DNA from: Hypsibius dujardini
Lineage: Eukaryota; Tardigrada; Eutardigrada; Parachela; Hypsibiidae
Reading direction: 5' to 3'
NCBI GenBank assembly: GCA_001579985.1
Contig: LRSR01011179.1
Span: 1 to 24,948, forward strand
DNA: 24,948 nucleotides
A program made the position numbers and the translations under genes. The notes under the pieces were generated by a model. It was not told the origin of the DNA. It saw only the letters and a list, made by a program, of their open reading frames with translations, and ran no database searches. This document shows, piece after piece, positions 18,639-24,948 of the stretch. How positions within the stretch are numbered: position 1 is the first letter of the stretch; the number at the start of each line of letters is the position of its first letter.

Positions 18639-19389
18639 TTTGGCGGGTGGCTAAATATAATGCAGAACTCAAAACTCAAGGTGTATACACGTTTGACTCT
18701 TTCAGATTGATTGTCGCGCCATTTCGTTCACGTCCAGTTTCCCAGCAACCGAACCCGCTTTTTGGATGGAATGTCTGTTTCAGACAGAATACGCGACCGA
18801 ACGACGACGAGGCATCTCGTTGGTAGTTGCTACAGACAAAGAAACGAATCGACCACTTTCGTCTTTTTTGCTGTTCAAAATATGCGCAAAGGTGGCTAAA
18901 ATGCTTAGCCGACCGAGTCAAGCCATTTAACTCGGCCAGTGTATAGAACAATGCCCGGAACGAGTTAAATGGCCTGACTCGGTGAACCAAGCATTCCGTT
19001 CGTTGTGTGTATGGCTAGTCGTAGGGCACATGAATGTATGGCGAACCGGTTAAGAGTAAATCGCATGGCCGAAAAAGTGTAAACGAAATTTTGTGATTAA
19101 CGTCCTGGATCGCTGGCCGGCTTTAATCTTCAAGGTTACTTTTTTTGGCACGCTAATCCTACCGGAAAGTATCATCTAACCCGCTCCCTACTCCAGACAC
19201 GTGACGATGGGGACCATCTCTCTATTTCGTCCCATTCGTCACAGTGTATTCGAAACCCAGCAGTTGTCGCTAAAAATGAGGTTGCTTCTTTAAAGCTAAT
19301 TACAATTTAATAATTATAATTATAATTTAACATAGAAATGTAATTTAAATAGAATTTACATGAAAATTTAAGACAGCAGATCTGTACAA
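18639..19389. other. Intergenic region between the ABC gene 3' end and gene 4
   Basis: This region should contain the gene 4 promoter. It includes an inverted repeat at 18901-18934 and 18961-18994: arms of 34 bases, 28 matching, sharing ACCGAGTCA and GCCATTTAACTCG, with a 26-base loop. This could be a fold-back element or an extruding hairpin about 260 bases upstream of the gene 4 ATG. No protein gene is supported. An AT-rich patch occupies about 19295-19370. Confidence 0.45.
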
Positions 19390-19395
19390 TTTAAT
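19390..19395 (-). terminator. Candidate poly(A) signal ATTAAA of the ABC transporter gene
   Basis: On the minus strand ATTAAA (TTTAAT on plus) occurs 74 bases past the stop at 19469-19471. A second ATTAAA lies at 19306-19311. No canonical AATAAA was seen close by. Confidence 0.35.
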
Positions 19396-19468
19396 AGGAC
19401 GCTAACAAACAGTGCAGTATAAAATAACAGTTTAAAAACGGGTGGAGATTGAGTTAGATGGAGTAATT

Positions 19469-22400
19469 TCAAGAGCCACCAGCGAGTGTTGTGAATGACT
19501 TCCAGTAAAGGCCGCGCAGTCCCATCAACTGTCCGTGTGTGCCTTGTTCCGCCACTCTTCCGTGGGATATTACACAGATCTGGTCGGCATTTTGGATTGT
19601 GTTGAGACGATGCGCGATGACGATACATGTCCGACCTGCAAAGAGAATTTCTTGGCTAAAAATGTAGAGTGATTAATTTTGCGTGATGATTATCAGTGAT
19701 TTAATGTTTTATTTACCTCGTTGTGCTCGGTCAAGCGCTTCTTGTACAATGATTTCTGATTCAGTGTCCAAAGCACTCGTGGCCTCGTCCAACAGCAATA
19801 TTTTTGGATTTCTCACCACTGCACGAGCAATGGCGATGCGTTGCTTTTGTCCACCGGACAGCTGGGATCCTCGGTCGCCCAAGTCCGTGTCGTACTGGGA
19901 CGGCAAATTCATAATGAAATCTGTCAAAACAATTCAGATATTCTTCTGATCAACGAAATACTGAATTGTCACGACCAATTGGTGCTGCTTTTTAGACCCA
20001 CCGTATATTATGACTGCAGTGAAGCAGACAGGGTGTGCAGGCATAATATACGGGTGGGTCTAAAAAGCAGCACCAATTGGTCACGACAGTCAACCCGCCC
20101 ACAATTTTGGTTGGCAGACATTAAGCCAAAAAGGGTGGTCCGAGTTCGAGCCGAATTAAGTCATCTCGCGCACGCGCTCTGGACCACAACTGACCAAGGA
20201 GTCTTTAATCAACTGATCGATTGATTGAACTTGTTTGATTGATTGATTTTTGCGGAATTTAGAGCAGCTTGCTCAATCTAACTTTTTCTGCTGGGCCAAG
20301 CATCGAATCAAAGATTCAGGAGAAAGCAGTGGCAAACTCTAGCCAAGAGTGGCTCAAACTCAGACCACCCTGATGGCTTGAACTCTGCCACCCAAAATTG
20401 TGGCCATGTGTGTACCATGAATATTTGCATCTCTGGCGGCCGCCACCACGCGATCCATGCCGACGTCCTCGTCGCACCCATAGAGAATGTTCTCTTTGAC
20501 CGTTCCGCTGAACAGAAGCGGTTCCTGCTGCACAAAGCCCAGCTTCGATCTCAACCATTTTATATTGAGATCTTCCAGTTGATGTCCGTCCAGTGTCTGC
20601 AAACAATGTTAAATTAGTGGCGTGAAAAGAAAGCACGGCAACGTACCGGGTTCGGCAATGCTTTGAGCCAAACTTTGCCACGCCCCCGCGCTGAGAATTC
20701 ATTTACTAATAAAAAAAACCAAAACAACAGATTATCCCCAAATTCTGTTGGCTACAAATTGTGTGCTTATAATTAGATGCTTAATCTCATCGTGGCCTTG
20801 TCGTCAACCTTTTTGTGGATCCCGGTGGAAATAGTGCGAGGCCAAGCATAATATACAGAAATTCTTTTGCATTTTGTTATTTGTTCGCGTGACACTGAAG
20901 AAAACCGCCCTTGCTCAGTATTCGTGATTTTATAAAAAAATCTGAAACAGCTGTTATTAAGCTCTACTATTGAATTGCCTTGAACCACAAACTCATCTTG
21001 ATCACAGTGTTGGTTTTTTATGGAGCCGTCAGTCTTGACAGCCCCTATACTTGTATACATTGCGAGACCTAATTTTAAAGTGCAATTCATTTTCTAGCAA
21101 GATTAAGGCATTTTCCAGAGTTTAGGTAAAACGTCACTTTTCTGCCTGTAATCGATGCTCACATGGACAGGTTTGGTGTCGTTAGTAGTGGCAGAAAAAG
21201 AACGATTCTAGGTCTGTCCCCAAAGCATTGCCGAACCCTGTACAGTGTAGAAGGTTTGCGTGTGCTGGAGAAGTTTGTGGCTTAGCACTTACCACAGATC
21301 CAGACATTGCCTGATAGAACCGTTCCACCAGCGAAATGGTCGTACTTTTCCCGCACCCTGAGTGGCCGACCAGTGCGAGGGTTTGGCCCGCACCGACACT
21401 TACACTGAGCCCTTTCAGAATCTGGTGTCAAGAAAAGGTGGTAATAAAACGATTATTACACGCGAGTGGACCAGAACTTACGGGTGTGTGCGAACGGGTA
21501 GGAAACGCGAACCGGACGTCCTTGAATTGAATGTTGCCGACAAGTCTCTCCAGTTGTTTTCCGCCTGTGGAACTGCTGTCGATTTCCGGAGTCCGGTCAA
21601 TCAGTCCGAAAATCCGTGCTGCAGCAATCTTTGCTTTGGCCGCTTTAAAGACGACCAAAACTGTTAAAGCCACGGAGGAGCATTGCTTCCCCGCAACAAA
21701 ATGAGCAGCTTACCATCTGGTGCCCAACTGCTGGCGTTGCCTAAGCCCATGGCACAAAACACCAAAGCGCCAAAGACGCGAAACACCCCTGCAAAGTCCA
21801 TCTCCCCCGTGGTGATTAAATAAGCGCCGAACGTAAACGCTGCTGCGTACGCAAAGTAGATGACAGCTTGGGAAAAGCTAAATAATTAAGGAAAAAATTG
21901 ACCCAAATTTATATGACCCCATTTTTTGCTCAATATGCGACAACTGTTTCGTGAAAGGTCATACCTGTACGCAATCCCGTAAGTGTGCGCCTTGGTGACC
22001 TCGTTCCGGAGGGGAATTTGAAGACGCTCCTCGTAAGCTTCGAAGAACTTTTGTTGCAGACCGAGCATGCTGACGGTTCGGAAGTTGGAAATGGTTTCGA
22101 AGGCAACCTTGCCTGCGCCCTCAAGCTGTTTCTGGTTCTTGCCGGCTTGCCCGACCAAGACCTTGTTTTGGAATGCGCCACCGATGACCACAAGCGGAAT
22201 GAAGGCCTGCATGCGAATAAATTGCATTAGTCCTCAGTGAATGCGACACGTGTTCGAACTGACCTCGAAATTTACAATCAGAAATTTACCAGAATAACTA
22301 AGGTCAACTTCCAGCTGTAGACGAATGCGATGATGAGCGCAGCGATGAGTAAGGTCGCGGCTTGGAGAAGAGTCGCTATCCGGATCCCGGCAGCCTGGAT

Positions 22401-24807
22401 CATGCAGGCATTTGTGTATTCACTTAATTTTTGACCCGATTCTGTGGCCAATTTGTTATTCAAGACGAATAAATGAAGCAGAAATATCTTCTGATATTTC
22501 AACGAGAAACCTCAGGAACTTACACCTTGCACAGCAGAAGCGTCGGTGGCCAGTCGCGTCGTCAGAGCGCCTGTATTATTCTCTTGTCTGTCAAACCAGC
22601 CAATCTCCTGCCGCAGCATACTTTGCAGGGTCATTTTCCGTATGCGAACAGTCAAATTCTCCCCGGAGATCGCGAACATCCAATCTGAAAAAGGGAAAAT
22701 TTTTATTGTCAAACGGAACAAATTGGAAGACAAGTGGGAGTCCAGTAGAGATGATTACGTTGCAGCAACCAGCTGAAAAAAGTGCCGACTCCAATGGCGA
22801 TAAAAGCGCACGAGTAGATTAAGGTCTCGCGCTCCTGTTTGACCATGTCTTTGGCCTCCGCGAGTACCTAGGAAATCAAACTAATCAAAACAATAGCGCA
22901 CACTTTTGGCGTATTGTGTAAGGGCTAGCCTTATTACCCCAATCAACGCTGAAAATAAAATGGCAAACACTGGTTGTGAACCTCCTGTGGCCATCGCCGC
23001 AAGCCAGCCAATTATAATGTACGGGTATTCTGGTGAGTTCAGCCGGAAAATCCGCATCATAGAAACGGGTGCGTTTTCCTCGGCTTTGACTTCACCGTCG
23101 TCGCTGGATTCGGTCAATGTCAGAACGCTGGAACGACCATTACGGCCACTTTTTGGAGAATTAGGTCTCTCGGCTTCGGGTAGAACATCTGGTTGAGCGT
23201 CTTCCAGGTTGTCCGTCTTTTCCGAGTCTTCTTTGGTTTGATTGGTCACTAATCGATGGTAGAGCCCTCGCGCCTGCATTAGTTCAGCGTGGGTTCCTTG
23301 TTCCACTACCTCGCCTTGCTCCATTGCGATAATCTTGTCAGCTCCCCGAATAGTACTAAAACCGAATAATATTGTATAAATATAAGTTAGTTAAAGTAAG
23401 AATACTGCAATTGATTGAGAAATATGGCACCCGACAGTTACAGAGTACATACGTAGACAGCCAAACAACCAGACATGCAATCAATCAGACAGGCAGACAG
23501 ACAGGCAGACAGGCAGACAGGCAGACAGGCAGACAGGCAGACAGGCAGACAGGCAGACAGGCAGACAGGCAGACAGACAGATAGACAGACTGATAACCTC
23601 GCAGATGGAGCACAGCATAAACCAATCAAAATAAAACGTCAGGTCAGTCATACACCTAATGCTAAACAGGTAGGAAAACAAGACCATCCCATAATCGAAT
23701 CGTAGTACCTGAGACGATGTGCAATGATGATTGTTGTGCGTCCTTGGCGAGCTTCGTCTAAGGCAGACTGGACGACTTTCTCACTGGTTGCATCGAGTGC
23801 ACTGGTGGCTTCATCCAACAATAGGATCTTTGGGTCTCGAACTATAGCTCGAGCGATTGCAATGCGTTGTTTTTGACCGCCTGACAGCTGAGAGCCGCGC
23901 TCGCCAACCATTGTGTCGTACTTCTTGGGTTGTTCCATTATAAACGTATGAGCATTTGCTTTCTTCGCAGCTAATTCAACTTCTTCCTGTTAATTTGAAC
24001 GACCGATATAAATAGCGCTTCAAAGGGAATCGGCAATTCGATAAACGCAACTAACCTGAGTGACCCCAATTCGACCGTAACGAATGTTCTCGCCAATGGT
24101 TGTCGAAAACAAAACAGGTTCTTGTGAGACTACTCCGATGAAATCGCGTAAATGCGAGATGTTCCAGTCCTTCACTTTCAAGCCATCCACAAAGATGTCA
24201 CCCGCATCGGTATCGTAGAATCGCTGGAGCAACTGAATGGTTGTTGACTTCCCGCACCTACGATTGGATTGCTCCGTTACAAGTGCCGATTCGGGTGAAG
24301 GTAATTTCCCTCCTGTTATCGATTCAAATTCTCACCCAGATGGTCCCACGAACGCGACGGTTTCCCCCTCATCGATCTTGAAGCTAAGGTTGCGCAAGAT
24401 CTTAACGTTCTTTCTGGCCGGATAAGCGAAAGCCACGTTCTGAAATTGAACCCTTCCCGTCATCGTTTTTGGTTTCTTCCCCCTGTCGGATTGTGTATCC
24501 ACCGGTGGAACACGGTCGATTACGGCATAGACAAATGCAGCCGCACCACGAGCTGTGGCGAATTCTTGGAGGCTCGGAGCGGCATTTCCCAGAGAGAAGG
24601 CTCCAACCAACACGGAAAAGAACACCTGTCAATTACTGAGAATTAATAGCAGTAAACACATGTTTCATCTAAAGAAGAAGAGGTAAAAAATACACGTCAT
24701 ACAGTGAGAATTGTGCCGCCATCGTATCGCTGGTCGCCACTGCTAAGCGAACCCCGCACAAGCTTCGATCCGTACCAGAAGGCTAGGCAGTAGGAACAGT
24801 AGATTAC
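19469..24807 (-). CDS. ABCB1: P-glycoprotein-type ABC transporter (ABCB, MDR), 3' 15 exons
   Basis: This is an ATP-driven efflux pump of the ABCB full-transporter family, in the plasma membrane, probably exporting hydrophobic compounds or lipids. Exons on the minus strand: 24807-24703, 24625-24336, 24257-24056, 23986-23709, 23355-22938, 22867-22759, 22684-22524, 22394-22290, 22206-21965, 21877-21714, 21642-21482, 21421-21293, 20596-20416, 19920-19717, 19635-19469. All boundaries are GT-AG and every phase matches, giving 971 residues and a TGA stop. The visible protein starts near the end of membrane domain 1 (LAFWYGS). NBD1 has Walker A GPSGCGKST, Q-loop VSQEP, signature LSGGQKQR, Walker [13 protein letters not shown] and H-loop IIAHR. 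Then come a Ser/Glu-rich linker (about 320-370), membrane domain 2, and NBD2 with [34 protein letters not shown] and VIAHR. Both ATP sites look intact. The N-terminal part lies right of the window. The symbol marks the family; ABCB4, ABCB5 or ABCB11 orthology is not excluded. Confidence 0.95.
19970..20087. mobile_element. Fold-back hairpin in an ABC-gene intron
   Basis: Arms of about 40 bp (19974-20012 and 20042-20083) share GACCAATTGGTGCTGC, TTTTTAGACCCACC and GTATATTATG in inverted orientation, with one single-base gap and a 29-base spacer. It sits within the 495-base intron 19921-20415, about 50 bases upstream of its 3' acceptor on the gene strand. No coding capacity. Confidence 0.75.
20097..20405. 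repeat. Second inverted repeat in the same ABC intron
   Basis: A block of about 55-60 bases at 20097-20155 (CCACAATTTTGG, TGGCAGA, AAGCC, AGGGTGGTC, GAGTT, GAGCC) recurs inverted at about 20341-20405 with roughly 80 per cent match. The right arm ends 10 bases from the donor of exon 20596-20416. The two arms probably come from two oppositely oriented copies of one dispersed repeat. Confidence 0.6.
20646..21240. mobile_element. 595-bp TIR element flanked by TA, inside an ABC intron
   Basis: The left end CCGGGTTCGGCAATGCTTTG (20646-20665) is repeated inverted at 21221-21240 with one mismatch in 20. Both ends are directly flanked by TA (20644-20645 and 21241-21242), as expected for a TA target-site duplication of Tc1/mariner-type elements. 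No 8-bp duplication was found, which argues against hAT. Removing it and one TA leaves an intron of 99 bases, close to the gene's other introns. A minus-strand frame of 105 codons inside (20773-21090) is not recognisable as a transposase, so the element is probably non-autonomous. Confidence 0.75.
23487..23590. repeat. CAGACAGG octamer microsatellite in an ABC intron
   Basis: A regular alternation of CAGG and CAGA, becoming pure CAGA at the right end, lies in the 353-base intron 23356-23708. Its regularity suggests recent expansion. Confidence 0.93.
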
Positions 24808-24910
24808 CTGTACGAAAGTCAGCCATAAAAGAGGTAGACACCAAGATTTCAAAATTAACGGTCAAACAAACAGATGGCCATAGACACAGCGACACAGAAA
24901 GCAGGCAGAC

Positions 24911-24948
<38 letters not shown>
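24808..24948. repeat. Intron at the window edge ending in a CAGA/TAGA microsatellite
   Basis: The intron upstream of ABC exon 24807-24703 starts here and runs off the window. From about 24896 it becomes CAGG, then GATA and (CAGA)n units that continue to the last base. Confidence 0.85.

Noticed and set aside
20130-20155. GAGTTCGAGCC as the T-loop of a tRNA gene
   Set aside because: No acceptor, D or anticodon stems fit around it; it is part of the inverted repeat.
20773-21090. 105-codon frame inside the TIR element as a transposase
   Set aside because: No DDE-type or zinc-finger motif could be recognised, so it is left as non-coding.

Overview
The window is eukaryotic nuclear DNA from a multicellular animal. 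Genes are split by GT-AG introns, many only 60-130 bases long. It carries decayed Tc1/mariner transposons, fold-back repeats, a minisatellite and several CAGA/CAGG microsatellites. The repeat style and the mixed AT/GC content suggest a lophotrochozoan, perhaps a flatworm. That is a guess; nothing seen here fixes the taxon.

Five protein genes can be modelled by joining exons whose splice phases agree. (1) Minus strand, left edge to about 3534: a secreted or membrane beta-propeller protein that looks like the CatSper sperm calcium-channel subunit epsilon. Its 3' end lies beyond the window. (2) Plus strand, 4354-7373: an 876-residue protein with a very basic, histidine-rich N-terminus and a long coiled coil, arranged head-to-head with gene 1. 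(3) Plus strand, 8093-10673: a 771-residue serine-rich protein of unknown family. (4) Minus strand, 16581-18638: an intronless 685-residue protein with an Arg/Ser-rich middle and two C-terminal membrane segments. (5) Minus strand, 19469-24807 and beyond the right edge: a full ABCB/P-glycoprotein-type transporter, of which 15 exons (971 residues) are visible, from the end of the first membrane domain to the stop codon.

The rest is repeat-rich. A 20-bp minisatellite and a decayed palindromic repeat block lie between the first two CatSper-like exons. A mariner relic separates genes 2 and 3. The 5.9 kb from 10674 to 16580 has no convincing gene but holds three inverted repeats and a broken Tc1/mariner transposase. 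In the ABC gene, eleven of the fourteen visible introns are 60-129 bases. The three long ones (353, 495 and 696 bases) each contain an identifiable repeat, and the 696-base one is almost filled by a 595-bp element with 20-bp terminal inverted repeats flanked by TA.

The genes show no obvious shared pathway. Genes 1 and 2 could share a promoter region, and gene 1 points to sperm flagellar calcium entry. The ABC transporter is a drug or lipid efflux pump type with both ATPase sites intact. The most notable points are the CatSper-epsilon-like gene, the repeat-inflated ABC introns, a 31-bp coding duplication read in two frames, and three protein families I cannot name.
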